A stretch of 64,000 nt of DNA from contig OX411559.1 in NCBI GenBank assembly GCA_948146395.1, positions 29,666,708 to 29,730,707 of the forward strand, written 5' to 3'. The notes under the pieces are model-generated. The model was not told where the DNA came from. It saw only the letters and a program-made list of their open reading frames with translations, and searched no databases. The stretch is from Fragum whitleyi. Its lineage: Eukaryota; Mollusca; Bivalvia; Cardiida; Cardiidae. The translations under genes and the position numbers were made by a program. This document shows positions 1 through 11,263 of this stretch, piece after piece; the stretch's first letter is position 1; the number at the start of each line of letters is the position of its first letter.

Positions 1-245
1 CAACCCCGTTGAATATTTTTGATGTTACCAGGGATTTATTACACTAGTGGAATAACTATGCAAATGAGCTCAGAGCGAATAGCAATGCTATTTTGCAACC
101 GCAAAAATGACATCATAATCAATGTTTTGTGACGTCATTTTTAAGTGGCGTTTTAAGTTTCACGGTAAATTGAAACGTTGAATTTCAAGAATTTCGACGA
201 TTTTCGCTAAAATTCAGGTCATATTATAAACAGAATATAAAATAC

Positions 246-345
246 AGAATTCAGTAAACTCGTCTTCTAAAACAGATAAAAACTCGGCGCAGCCTCGTTT
301 TTAGCTGTTTATAGATGACTTGTTTAATAACTTCAGTATTCAATG
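246..345. repeat. Imperfect inverted repeat (hairpin)
   Basis: The arm GAATTCAGTAAACTCGTC..AAACAGATAAAAAC pairs with GTTTTTAGCTGTTTATAGA..AACTTCAGTATTC around a short GC-rich centre (cggcgcagcctcg). It looks like a small MITE-type hairpin. I saw no second copy in the window. Confidence 0.5.
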
Positions 346-1033
346 ATCACTTGTTCAATGTCCTCTATATCCGGCACATAACTTACTTTTGCCACATTCT
401 TACAAGATTCTCTTTCAAAAATACTTTTGATGTAATTAATTTAACCTATCATCAGATGAAAATAAAGTTAGACTGGTCCGAAATGAGAACCCGATTGTTG
501 TGCATATCCCTTTGGAAATACTCTTCCACTAATGGGTGGATATTCATAAACCTATGTTAGATAGCAACTGAAGGCTCGGAAGTGATTTTGTTTGAGAAAT
601 ACATGTACCGGAAATCCATTGTTGGTGTAATGCAACGGTGATATGAATTAAAAATTATTAAATGCAACATAATACCCTGTTTAATCTATCACAATTGTGA
701 TATGAATAATTTCTTTCATTGATATATTTTAACTGACATCAAATAAGAAAAATATTCTTATATTGTAAGAGAAGAAATTGAGAACTGGTTTTCAGTGAAG
801 AAAATAAGGGCTTAATCAAAACATTGAGGTTTCATTTAAGGAACTTCACTAGTTTGTTACTGAAATTTTCATGTGTTAATCCTCAAGAAGTCGTGAAAAT
901 TCATTGGAAAGCATCTAAGAATTGTCATGCTGAACCTGAAATATTCCTACTTTGGCAAGATCTGAAGTGCATTCTGGTCTTCGTTTTTTTAGTCGACATG
1001 ACAATGGTTAAGAAACACTATTTTTTGTTTTAG
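346..1033. other. Intergenic or intronic stretch, nothing recognised
   Basis: AT-rich sequence immediately upstream of the first recognised UQCC1 exon, so probably intron. The short open frames here have no recognisable domain. The end (1021-1033) is a polypyrimidine tract and acceptor, ttttttgttttag. Confidence 0.5.
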
Positions 1034-1117
1034 GATCAGATGGAGATCCGAGTCAGGACAGAAGAAGTTGATCATCTAAATACTCAGTTTCATGCTGCTT
1101 TATTTGCCTTTGATGAG
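1034..1117 (+). CDS. UQCC1: UQCC1 (complex III assembly factor), internal exon n-2
   Basis: Exon between acceptor ttttag and donor GTAGGG, 84 nt, phase 0 at both ends, translating to 28 residues ending FHAALFAFDE. With the next two exons it forms the C-terminal half of the ubiquinol-cytochrome c chaperone domain. Known role of the family: UQCC1 is a mitochondrial factor that, with UQCC2, supports cytochrome b synthesis and early assembly of respiratory complex III. The N-terminal half of the domain and the mitochondrial targeting region are not in the window or not recognised, so the gene is 5'-partial. Identification rests on remembered resemblance of the 'YDEG..D..LA.ALWR.FF..DP..LE..V.YVRK' pattern in animal UQCC1. 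Confidence 0.8.
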
Positions 1118-1593
1118 GTAGGGGAGATCATCCTTGTTTCACAATAATTCACTTGCAAAATTTTGTCAAAATTGTGTTAGAAAAAAATTATAAGTGCAAA
1201 AACGAATGAACTTTTCTCACTGATTTTATACTTGAAATATTGTGGAAAAAAAGAAACTGCTAATACCATGTCATTTATTCTTTTGCTACAATATTTTCTT
1301 CAAAATAGGATGGTTTCCTTTCAGATTATGCCAACTTGACATTGATATTTGCAACCAGTCTTCTAGATACAATGCTTCTATTTGGCATGATAATAGATCT
1401 TGATGATGCACATTTATAGATACCAAGGTAGAGGTCATGTGACAAGGTCATTGTGATCTGTCATTGTCAAAACTTTGTCGTTTTGAGGGCATTGGTGTTT
1501 CACAAACATGTCTTGTTTTGCAAAGTAATCACTTGCAAAATGACATGTTTAAAGAAAATTGGTTCCAAAATTTTCACATTTTAGTAGTAAAGA

Positions 1594-1727
1594 TATAGAA
1601 TAATTGTTTGGTTTTTGTGAAAGAATGATTTATCTTTCAATTTCGCCACTTGTGAAAATATAGCTTTTGTTGTTCACTCAATAAAGGGGAAAAAAAATCA
1701 TTCTTTAAACAAACAATTATCCTCTAC
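1594..1727. repeat. MITE-like inverted repeat in UQCC1 intron
   Basis: Outer arms GAATAATTGTTTG and CAAACAATTATCC, inner arms GAATGATTT and AAATCATTC. The core GTGAAAATATAGCTTTTGTTG resembles the core of the 24826-24984 inverted repeat, so both probably belong to one family. A smaller hairpin, ACATGTC..GACATGT, lies just upstream at 1504-1553. Confidence 0.55.
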
Positions 1728-1808
1728 ACAATTCTAACATGACCCTTAGTGTGTGATGACAATATTTGGTTACGTTTGTAATTTACTTCTATTGTAACTT
1801 TTTTGCAG

Positions 1809-1925
1809 GGTCTTTTAAACAGTGATAGAGATTTGGCAGGTGCTCTGTGGAGAATGTTATTTATGCAAGTTGAGGATGTTAGCCCACATGACCTCGAAAC
1901 TATGGTTCAGTATGTTAGAAAAAAT
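1809..1925 (+). CDS. UQCC1: UQCC1, penultimate exon
   Basis: Acceptor tttttgcag, donor GTGAGT, 117 nt, phase 0 at both ends, 39 residues. The stretch ALWRMLF..EDVSPHDLETM and VQYVRKN is the most diagnostic part of the UQCC1 chaperone domain in this window. It is helix-rich with no membrane segment, as expected for this matrix-side family. Confidence 0.85.
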
Positions 1926-3127
1926 GTGAGTACTGGTAGTCTGCTACAGTAGTGGACCAGTAATAGTTCTGCAATGTTAGCAAGTAATGAACAGGGAAAC
2001 ACACTAACACTAGTCCTCAGGCCTGAGACCTGTGGATTTCAGGGGGGACTGGTAGAAGCTTCCATGTTGCATGTCCCTATGGCCTGTATTGTTAATGACC
2101 ATATTATGTCTAAGCTGTCAAGTTTTGAAAAACAGCTACCTTTCCATTACTATAATCTTTCATTGCCCTATGGACAACATTGTAGAAAAAGGAAGAAATT
2201 GCTTGAAACAAGCAATTTCTTCTTTTCCGACAGTGTTTTCTGTACAAATCACTCCTTAGATTGTGGAAGTTTTCCTAGTGGACCCGTTATTATCAGCGAG
2301 AACCCATAAGATTTTGGACTAATAGGTCCTTAGGGCTTGTGGGAAAAAGTAGATAGTGTCATACCCTGATGAACTTTAAGAGTTTTAACCAAGGTTTCCT
2401 AATCTTCTCATCCTGTCAATTACATTTTCCTGCTAAACATAAAGCTTTGACAGACAGTATAGACTCTGATTGGTCTGCGTACTTTGGCAGTCTGATCTCA
2501 GCCTTTGTCTACACTTCCTGTTTTCGCTTTGATTACTGGGGAAAAACTAGGACCAGACTGGTTGAAAGTTAAAAAATTCCACAATTTTTTTAAAAGAAAA
2601 TTTGACTTTAGCAAAATTAGGGTTAAGATTTTCATACGGAAATTATTTTTTAAGTATGAAATTAAAGATATAAATATGTCATTTGTTTTTATGTCCTTTT
2701 AAAAATTATGTATGATTTTACAATGACAGATCTTAAGCCTTGATTTTCTTGAGCTTTACCAATTGATTCATAAACTATTTGAATGCCTGGTATAAGATTT
2801 GAAGGAAAATAAATTCTATACATATTATTGTATTGAATTTCAATTGTAAATATACAATGACAGATTGAGGTTTCTATAAATGGGTTAAAACAGGAAAAGG
2901 GGGAGTTGCTTACCTGTGATTGGCAAATTTTGTTTTATTTTTCCCACGAATTCAAATGAGTAGGCTTTAGGGTGTTAAAATATCCCCAACGTACAAATGT
3001 ACTACCCTTTGATCCACCCCACTACACCTATCTTGAGAATTCCAATTAGTTACGGCTAATTCCAGATAAAAACTTTACATGATTTTTGTGACTGATGGTT
3101 CACTCTGTGTTTATCATTTATTTTCAG
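1926..3127 (+). other. UQCC1 last intron
   Basis: It starts GTGAGT and ends ttttcag. It contains a decayed relative of the GTAGTGGACCC palindromic MITE (about 1950-2000: agtggaccagtaatagttc) and a hairpin GAAGAAATTGCTTG / CAAGCAATTTCTTC (2194-2227) that shares its core with the TTAA MITEs at 31.9, 35.2, 36.6 and 52.8 kb. The 111-residue open frame at 1974-2309 has no recognisable domain and lies across these repeats, so I did not call it. Confidence 0.55.
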
Positions 3128-3271
3128 GTAAAGTTAATACATGGTTTAGATCGCTACCACCTGTTAGCTAATGGACTTATACCATTTTTACCTGTTGAAG
3201 GGGACACATTATCTCAAAAATCCTATAAAATGTTAGAAAATGTGGCCGCAACAAGATTAAAGAATAGATAA
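3128..3271 (+). CDS. UQCC1: UQCC1, terminal exon
   Basis: Acceptor tttattttcag, then 48 codons including TAA at 3269-3271. The peptide begins VKLIHGLDRYHLLANGLIPF, continuing the YVRKN of the previous exon exactly where animal UQCC1 has its last helix. The remaining tail is lysine- and asparagine-containing and poorly conserved. Exon joining keeps phase 0 throughout. Confidence 0.8.
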   Translation, partial: VKLIHGLDRYHLLANGLIPFLPVEGDTLSQKSYKMLENVAATRLKNR

Positions 3272-3349
3272 AACTCTACAGTATAAAGACAATGTTGTTC
3301 ACTTATTGAAATAATGCATCAGGGCCAGTTGATATACAGTTTTTCTTAT

Positions 3350-4390
3350 TAGCTCCACTGGCTGAAAGCCACTGGGGCTATTGTCATGGCGTTGTGTCCG
3401 TCGTGCGTCCGTCCGTCCGTGTGTCCGTGCGTCCGTGCGTCCGGTCGTAAACTTTTTCTTTAAAAATCTTCTCCTCAGAAACTACTGGATGGATTTCAAC
3501 CAAACTTCACAGGAATGATCCTTGGGTGACCCTCTTTCAAAGTTGTTCAAGAAATTTTGATCCAATGAAAATCATGGATTTAATGGGCGTGGCTAATTTC
3601 CAAATATGGTAAAAAGTGACTTTTCTCAGGTTCTAATGTATAGAAATCAACCAAATTTTACATGGATGATCCTTGGGTGACTCTTTATCAGTCTACAAAA
3701 AATCATTGTGATCGGATGAAAAATATGCATTTTATGGGCGGAGGTCATTTCTCTATATGTTATATAGCGGAAACTTTGAAAATCATTTTCTCAGAATCTA
3801 ACTGATAGATATCAACCAAATTTTACATGAATGATCCTTGGGTGACCCTTTATCAGTCTACCAAAAATGGTTGTGATCGGAAGAAAAATATGTCTTTTAT
3901 GGGCTGAGGTCATTTCTCTATATGTTATATAGCGGAAACTTTGAAAATCATTTTCTCAGAATGTAACTGATAGATATCAACAAATTTTACATGAATGATC
4001 CTTGGGTGACCCTTTATCAGTCTACCAAAAATGATTGTGATCGGAAGAAAAATATGTATTTTATGGGCGGAGGTCATATCTCTATATGTTATATAGTGGA
4101 AACTTTGAAAATCATTTTCTCAGAATGTAACTGATGGATATCAATCAAACTTCATTAGTATGATCCTTGTGTGATCCATTATCATACAGCCAAAAATTAT
4201 TGTCATTGGATGAAAAATATGTCTTTTATGGGCTGAGGTCATTTCTCTATATGTTATAATAGTGGAAACTTTGAAAATCTTTTCAACATCAGTATAACCC
4301 AAAATATCTAAAAATCTAGTCAAAACTTAGATTTGCTATTACAAGAAATTCAAGCCTGTGGAGCGACTCAAGCCATTCATGGCTTTCTAG
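3350..4390 (+). mobile_element. Helitron-like modular element, copy A (AGCTCCACTGG subfamily)
   Basis: Begins TTAGCTCCACTGGCTGAAAGCCACTGG (5' palindrome), followed by CGTCCG repeats (3400-3445). Next come about five tandem modules of roughly 165 bp containing 'aatgatccttgggtgaccctttatcag' and 'cattttctcagaat'. It ends with the inverted 5' motif GTGGAGCGA, the hairpin AAGCCATTCATGGCTT, then TCTAG and flanking TT. No coding capacity is seen, so it is non-autonomous. It lies about 80 bp downstream of the UQCC1 stop. Confidence 0.75.
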
Positions 4391-4869
4391 TTATAAATGC
4401 TCCCAGGAGCTATATATTACATGGTCAGGAAGCATTTATTTAATATGCATTTTCTGATTTAAAAAATCAAATTTATGTCTGCCCTTTAATATCCCTTTAA
4501 TTTGAGGAAAATTTCCTCTAAACAATCATACAAATGATTGTTTAGGGGAAATTCACATCAAATTAAAGAGTCTAAAAATTTTTTAGATTTCAGGAATTGG
4601 AAGTATTCTTAGAAAAAAATGAAGGGGTGATTCTATTAGGGAGGGCAATATCATTAGAGGAAATACGGTGCACACTTTGTCATGATGATAGAGGGCAGAA
4701 CTGACAGATTTCTGTTTCTATTAAATTGTAAACTTTAGTAAAAGCTAGTCAAAGTCCATATGTTCTGTTAACAGGCAAGGTGTATAATGAGGGGCTTGTT
4801 GGATAGTATAAATAAAGGGAAATATCATTAACATGAGGTTCTGATAAAAAGGCCATTTTAAACCAGTGT

Positions 4870-6255
4870 TAGCTCCACTGGCCAAAGGCCAGCGAGCTAT
4901 TGTCATGGCGGTGTGTCCATCGTGGGTCCGTGCATGCGTCCATGTGTAAACTTTTTCTTTAAACATCTTCTTCCAAACCAATGGGAGGATTTTCATGAAA
5001 CTTGGTAGAAATTTTCCTTGGGTGACATTCTTCTAAAATTGTTAAAGAAATTTTGATTGACCCCCAAATATGGGCGTGGCAGGGCATGGCATTTTTTCAC
5101 TTTGAAATCTTTAAAAATATCTCCTCCCAAACCATTGGGCCAAATTACAATAAAACTAGGCATGGATGTTCCTTGGTTGACCCTTAACTTAAATTGTTCA
5201 AGAAATTTTGATTGACACCCAAATATGGGCGTGGCAGGGTGGGGCTTATTTTGAGCCTGCAATCTTTGAACATCATCTCCTCCTGAACCATTGGGCCGAT
5301 TTCAATGAAACTTTACCAGAATGTTCTTTAGGTAACCCATTTCTAAAGTTGTTCAAGAAATTTTGATTGACCCCCAAATATGGGCATGGCAGGGTGGGGC
5401 TTTTTTTCGAGCCCGAAATCTTTGAACGACATCTCATCCTGAACCAGTGGGCTGATTTCAATGAAACTTAACCTCCATGAAACTTTACCAGAATATTCCT
5501 TGGATGACCCTCTTCTAAAGTTGTTAAAAAAATTTGGATTGATCCCTTAAATATGGGTGTGTCAGGGCGGGGCTTTTTTCACTTTGAAATCTTTGAACAA
5601 CATCTCCTGAACAAGTGGGCCAATTTCGATGAAACTTTACCAGAATGTTCCTTGGATGACCCTCTTCTAAAGTTGTTGAAAAAATTTGGATTGATCCCCC
5701 AAATATGGGAGTGTCAGGGCAGGGCTTTTTTCGAGCCCGAAATCTTTGAACAACTTCTCCTCCTGAACCATTGGACCGATTTCAATGAAACTTTACCAGA
5801 ATGTTCCTTTCGTGACCCTTTTCAAAAGTTGCTCACAAAATTTAGATTGGCCCATAAATATGGGCGTAGCAGGGTGGGGCTTATTTTGAGCCCGAAATCT
5901 TTGAACAACATCTCATCCTGAATCACTGGGCTGATTTCAATGAAACTTTACCAGAATGTTCCTTCCGTGACCCTTTTCAAAAATTGTTCACAAATTTTTG
6001 ATCAGCCCATAAATATTGGCATGGCAGGGTGTGGCTTATTTTAGCATGAAATCTTAAAACTACATCTCCTGATGAACAATTGGCCGATTTCAACGAAACT
6101 TGAGAGTTTTGGTGGAATGTTATGCCCAGTTTATTATTATAAAATAGGTCTAAAGAGATTTCAAAGTGTTATTTTCATTCAAAGAAAGCTTCATTTAGTG
6201 CAAGTCTAAAGATGTTAAAGCCAGTGGAGCGATATAGGCCCTCTTGGGCCTCTTG
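4870..6255 (+). mobile_element. Helitron-like modular element, copy B (AGCTCCACTGG subfamily)
   Basis: 5' palindrome AGCTCCACTGGCCAAAGGCCAGCGAGCT, then about seven modules of roughly 150 bp with 'tttcaatgaaactttaccag', 'ttccttggatgaccctcttc' and 'aaatatgggcgtggcagggt'. The 3' end is CCAGTGGAGCGA (inverted copy of the start), hairpin GGCCCTCTTGGGCC, then TCTTG|TT. Long minus-strand and plus-strand frames here are read-through of the modules and are not genes. Confidence 0.75.
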
Positions 6256-6690
6256 TTGATTAAAAAGTTAAGCTATTGTCATCACAGTTGATGTTGGCTG
6301 GACAAACTTCAACACTTTTTTGATAAATATACTTACTTGGAAAATGTTCACTTCCACAAGATCTTTCCTAAATTTCATGAGGGATAATTCTTAGAAGCAT
6401 TTTTTGAAGAATTATGGCCTCTCTTTACTTAGACCTTTACAGTATCCAGCACATGCAGCTGAGCATGAAGATATGTTTGTGCTGGTTATTAGCTTGGCTG
6501 TTTTCGGCAAAAAACAGAGGTATTGTAAGCCTACAGCCTTTGTGTTGTCGCCATTGTTGTTGTTGTCATTGCCTGGTTCTACTTAAGGCGATCACTTGAA
6601 ACTTGGTGCCCATGTTCACCACTAAAAGAATAACCCATACTATCAAGTGGGACAACTCAAGATGAATTTTGTGCAAATTATGTCCCTTAG
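6256..6690. other. Intergenic, nothing recognised
   Basis: No domain-bearing frame and no clear repeat. It contains a TTG-rich run near 6550. Confidence 0.4.
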
Positions 6691-6966
6691 ATTTTTATCC
6701 ACCGTCTAACACTAAACAGCCTAGACTTCGATTTTTATCCACCATCCAACGCTCAACAGCCTAGACTTAGATTTTTATCCACCATCCAACACTCAACAGC
6801 CTAGACTTAGATTTTTATCCACCATCCAACACTCAACAGCCTAGACTTAGATTTTTATCCACCATCCAACACTCAACAGCCTAGACTTAGATTTTTATCC
6901 ACCATCCAACACTCAACAGCCTAGACTTAGATTTTTATCCACCATCCAACACTCAACAGCCGAGAT
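6691..6966. repeat. 40-bp minisatellite, about seven units
   Basis: Units start atttttatcc at 6691, 6731, 6771, 6811, 6851, 6891 and 6931, an exact 40-bp period. The first two units carry substitutions and the inner ones are nearly identical, which points to recent expansion or gene conversion. Confidence 0.95.
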
Positions 6967-7228
6967 TAGGCACCCAAATGTGTTTTTCTTTTGTTATTGA
7001 TAACTTCTTATTCTTGGAAGTGACGAATCCCTTTATATTGTTTGAAATATAAATGAGAATGAGCCTTTGAGGTATTATTGTTGTTGACTCAATACTAAAC
7101 ATACCTACTTTTTGAAATACTGAAAATCTTAGTAGAAGAAAAGTGTGATAAGGAAAGATAAGGAGGGTATTAATATATGTGAACTGTCAGGCAAAAAAGG
7201 ACCATTTGAGTTGTGCTTAAAGTATCCA

Positions 7229-7267
7229 CCCTAGTCAGACTGCACAGATTGTGCAGACTGACTAGGG
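7229..7267. repeat. Short hairpin, GTCAGACTGCACA family
   Basis: CCCTAGTCAGACTGCACA / TGTGCAGACTGACTAGGG with a two-base centre. It is the leftmost of six related hairpins in the window (38314, 38815, 45940, 47311, 48981). Confidence 0.8.
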
Positions 7268-7961
7268 TCGAAAATTTTTGCGCTTTGCTTATTCTCTGAA
7301 TCTAGAATGAATAATCTACCTTCCAGTGAAATAATCATGAATTGTGACCTCTGGTTGATCTATGCTGGACCCAATCTCTTTTTCAAATTTTTGTACAGAT
7401 TTCCAAGATAGTCCCTTTTAACATGAAGGGTCACATATATTTTGATTTAAGAAGTGTATCAAATTATAATATTTTCTAATTGGCTAAAGAAACTTTTAAT
7501 CATTAGCTATCTACCAAGTGTAAGAAGACTCATAAAAATGCTTGAAATGAATCTTGTTTTCATAAATATGGCCCTTTACAAATACAAGGGAACATCTGGG
7601 AATTGTCTGAAAAAGATATTTGAAAAAGAGATTGGTTCTAGTACAGGCAAACCAGAGGTCACATTTCAAAAATTCTTTCACAGAAAGGTAGTTTGAAGTC
7701 CCTTTTCAGGTGATGGGCCACATAAGTGAAACAGACTATAAAATGTTTGTCAATAGTTTGTCAATGGTTTAAAAATGCTTAGTACAGGCTCATGTATTGA
7801 CCTGCCATGTTTTGGGAAATGGTGGTCTAAAGATGTCATATTTTATGCACATAGCTAATTATGTTTCTTGAACTTTTTAATCAATAGAATGGCTAAGAAA
7901 TAAATACAACTTCCTGAAATTGGATAAATACTTCCCTGTATGTGATTATAAATTTGAAAGT
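7268..7961. other. Intergenic, nothing recognised
   Basis: AT-rich, with an 80-residue open frame at 7454-7696 that shows no family motif. Confidence 0.4.
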
Positions 7962-8283
7962 CATCAGAACAAGAGCTGCTTACATCAGAACAAGAGCTGC
8001 TTACTTCAGAACAAGAGCTGCTTACATCAGAACAAGAGCTGCTTACATCAGAACAAGAGCTGCTTACATCAGAACAAGAGCTGCTTACATCAGAACAAGA
8101 GCTGCTTACTTCAGAACAAGAGCTGCTTACATCAGAACAAGAGCTGCTTACATCAGAACAAAAGCTGCTTACTTCAGAACAAGAGCTGCTTACATCAGCA
8201 CAAGAGCTGATTAGTACATCAGCACAAGAGCTGATTAAAACATCAGCACAAGAGCTGCTTACATCAGCACAAGAGCTGCTTGC
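7962..8283 (+). repeat. 21-bp minisatellite, about 15 units
   Basis: Unit CATCAGAACAAGAGCTGCTTA, repeated at an exact 21-bp spacing from 7962 to about 8193, then with small indels (catcagcacaagagctgattagta). All three plus frames stay open across it, coding heptads HQNKSCL, IRTRAAY or SEQELLT. Open frames through it are therefore a by-product of the period. There is no flanking coding sequence. Confidence 0.95.
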
Positions 8284-8659
8284 ATTGTCATTAAAGGCCC
8301 AAACCTTTGTAACATCATGAATAAAGCGATAGTTACATGATTTTGATTCGTTGATATACTATTAACTTTTGTCCAGAAATGATTTCATCAAATATCTGTG
8401 TCTTTGTATTTGTCTCTTATTTATGAACATAAGAAATGTTTAAAAAAAAGAAATAGTAGACTGTGTATTGGTATTATTATAAATGTCAAATCATTTGTTT
8501 TCTACCCTTTTTGTTACTTTTGTTTTACAATTCGACTTGTTGATAATAAAAATGTACCAGAATGTTTTCATGTCACTTTTTACTTTGCTGCAAGGAAGGT
8601 TTATTGCAATATAGAGCCCAGTTAACAGATCTCTGATGTCACGAATATAATCCATTGAC

Positions 8660-8815
8660 CAGCCTGAACACTGTAACGTATAAGGAGATAATTGTTGAAC
8701 TTTTCGCCATTTTGTTACAACATTTTCATTGAAGGGCGACTGTAACGTTGTAACTACAGCTTGCGCAAGCTGTTGTTACGACATTTAAATCGCCCATTTA
8801 TTGAGTTGCTATTTG
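8660..8815. repeat. Hairpin MITE, AACTACAGCTTG family
   Basis: Centre TAACTACAGCTTGCGCAAGCTGTTGTTA. Flanking CGACTGTAACGTT and GACATTTAAATCG suggest outer arms. The same core hairpin occurs at 37103-37129 and 51551-51582. Confidence 0.55.
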
Positions 8816-9470
8816 TTTCATGTCCATCTCTCTATGTTCTGCGGATAGATGATGTTTAAATATTTGAGGGATGTGTGTATATACGTGTAGTGCACGTTAG
8901 TAGGTAGAACAGAATGTGGCGAAGTAAGAAATGCATGAAAGTATGGTTAGGTGCACCAATCATCACGATGAAAAATAGTCATGAAAGTATCATTACAATC
9001 CAAATGGGTATCTTTATCGCATATTTGAAGAAGAATAATGTATGCTTGCCCACCAAGCCCTTTTGGCAAAATACTAAAGTAATAGTCGACATCTATCAAG
9101 CTCTAGCCAAAAGAGCTGAATAGCGATAGCACTATTTCTGTCTGTGCTTCCGTGAACAATAGAGTGGGCAACTTTCATTATATTCTCTTCAAACTTACAT
9201 AGGATCACAAGGATTATTCCTCGCGAAATTCGGTTATGACATTGAGTATCATGGTAAAAAGAGACCTTAAAAATTTTGATCAGATGTCAACGGAATTGCG
9301 AAATAGTTCCTTAATCATCGAATTGTCTTCCAAGTTGCAAAAAATGGTTGTGGCACCAGTTTAAGGATATTTTCACTTTAAAATGAACCAGGACCGTCAA
9401 GTATCATTGGAAAGGGGCTCCATTACAATTCATTGAAATATCGTCGTTATCACGAAAATGACAACAGTTT
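8816..9470. other. Intergenic, possibly an old modular repeat
   Basis: No gene recognised. The 69-residue frame at 8914-9123 has no motif. From about 9170 the text 'ttctcttcaaacttacatagg' resembles degenerate modules of the neighbouring Helitron-like elements, so this may be eroded element sequence. Confidence 0.35.
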
Positions 9471-10930
9471 TAGCTCTAATTGGACGAAGTCCAGCGTCCG
9501 GGACTATTGTAATAGCCTGGTGTGCGTCCGTGCATCAGTTCATTAAGGTTTCTTTAAAACATCTCCCATGAGTGAAGTGCACAGTTCAAACAAATATCCC
9601 AGAAAAATGGCCTTTGGAACAAGCTCTTTCAGATTTCTTCGTTAAATTCTGATAGGGCTTATGTCTACGGCCTGTCGCGTCACTGAAAAAAGGTCTCATT
9701 CGATGAAATTCTTCTCTGAAACTACTGATTAGAATTATACCATGATAGGAATGATGATCGGGATACGCTCTCTTCGATTTCTTCGTTAAATTTGGGCTGT
9801 CGCATCACCAAGAATGGTCCACTTGCTATGATGATATATATTTTTTTTTAGCTCACCTGAGCATGAAGTGCTCAAGGTAAGCTTTTGTGATCGTACAATG
9901 TCCGGCGTCTGTCGTCAGTCGTCCGTTGTCCACAATTTCTTTAAACATTTTCTCCTCCTAAACAAGTGGGCCAATCTTGATGAAACTTGACAGGGATGTT
10001 ACTTGGGTCAAGCTCTACCAAAGTTGTTCAAATAAATGAAATCCACCCTTAACTTTCCCTTTACCCTTAACAAAAAGGGTCAAAAATATGAAAATCTTCA
10101 AAAATCTTCTTCTCTGAAACTAAAGACAGACAGCTTTCATATTTGGTATGTAGCATCATCTAGTGGAACTCTACTAAGTTTGTTCATATCAAGACCCTGG
10201 GGTCATTTTTGGAATCCGCCTGGGCGCAACCCTTTTTACATAGAATCAAAGAGCGAAAATCTTAAAAATCTTCTTCTCTGAAACCAGATGGCAGACAGCT
10301 TTCATATATGGTATGTAGCATCACCTAGTAGGCCTCTTCCAGGTTTGTTCATATTAAGACCCTAGGGTCATATTTGAGCTTTGCCTGGGCCTATCCCCTT
10401 TAGCTCATCTGAACATGACGGGTGAAAATAGGAAAACATTCATGCATCCCGTTTTACATAGAATCAAAGAGGAAAAAGGCATATCTGTCTTGCTCTTGGC
10501 TGAAAACATTCCATGGTATTGATCTTTTGTAGAAATTATCTCCTTTCGGACATCTGCTTATTGAATTAATGTGATGTCCCAGGGTCAAAGAGACGCAGGT
10601 GAGCGATCTAGGACCACCATGGTCCTCTTGTTAAAAAAAAAACCTTATTCTCTGCATCTTCTGGTCTGAATTCAACAAAACTTCACAGGAATGGTACTTA
10701 GCTCATGCTCTTTCAGATTTGTTCGTTATATTTTAATCGGAATGTTGAAACCGAGAATCTATGGGCTGTCGAATTATCGAAAAATGGTCCCATGTGGTGA
10801 AAAATTTACAAATATCTTCTCTGAATCTACCGGTCAAACGAGACTACTCAAAAATGATGCTGGGGACATGCCCATTCACTTCTCTACGTTTATGTGTGAT
10901 GTGGAAAATGGGGGTCTTTTCATGAAACTT
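9471..10930 (+). mobile_element. Older Helitron-like element, interrupted by copy D
   Basis: It starts TAGCTCTAATTGGACGAAGTCCAGCGTCC (5' palindrome) with CGTCCG sequence at 9524-9530. Modules with 'aagctctttcagatttcttcgtta' and 'gggctgtcg' run to about 9840 and resume at about 10632 ('catgctctttcagatttgttcgtta', 'gggctgtcgaattatcg'). The younger element 9849-10630 is thus nested inside it. The 3' end was not located exactly. Confidence 0.55.
9849..10630 (+). mobile_element. Helitron-like element, copy D (AGCTCACCTGAGC subfamily), nested
   Basis: 5' palindrome AGCTCACCTGAGCATGAAGTGCTCAAGG, TCCGGCGTC/CGTCCG stretch, degenerate modules, then inverted motif CAGGTGAGCGATC, hairpin GGACCACCATGGTCC, TCTTG|TT. 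It lies inside the modules of an older element, between poly-T and poly-A runs. Confidence 0.75.
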
Positions 10931-11092
10931 AAATAAAATATTTCAAATCATAAGAACTAATTTTGAATGCAACATACATCTGGATTACTTGTCGTTCATT
11001 TATTTGTGTTATGGGAGACCACTCTCACCACTGTCCTGCATAGCTTCTTTGGTTTAGATACAATGTCTGACACTTGCGTCAGGGAAGATCTT

Positions 11093-11175
11093 CTTTTGCT
11101 CAGTGGTTAGCGCACTGGACTGATAAACCAATAATTTAAATATTACTTGTCCGCGTGAGTTCGACATCGGCTTTC
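11093..11175 (+). repeat. tRNA-like SINE head or tRNA relic
   Basis: CAGTGGTTAGCGCACTGG fits a pol III A box and GAGTTCGACATC a B box about 50 bp later, an arrangement typical of tRNA-derived SINE heads. The intervening region is too AT-rich to fold as a functional tRNA. Confidence 0.5.
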
Positions 11176-11263
11176 GTCAGTAACTTTCAGCTATGCTTCA
11201 GTTGCGGACAGCTCTTTCATAATAATTGATCCTTTTCCATCTTTGGTATCCAAGCTTTGTGTT

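Noticed and set aside
1974..2309. 111-residue frame between UQCC1 exons
   Set aside because: It lies in a well-defined intron and overlaps MITE remnants.
4993..5921. Plus and minus frames of 62-122 residues with 'LGVNQNF' or 'NETLPECSF' repeats
   Set aside because: Module read-through in element B. Frame openness follows from the repeat period.
6691..6966. CRISPR-like array
   Set aside because: Contiguous 40-bp tandem units, no spacers.
7920..8214. Tandem-repeat protein (HQNKSCL or IRTRAAY)
   Set aside because: All three frames are open across a 21-bp minisatellite and no flanking unique coding sequence exists.
7962..8283. CRISPR-like array
   Set aside because: Units are contiguous 21-mers without unique spacers, in a eukaryotic genome.
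11093..11175. Functional tRNA gene
   Set aside because: A and B boxes are present but the acceptor and anticodon stems do not pair and the middle is AT-rich; better explained as a SINE head.
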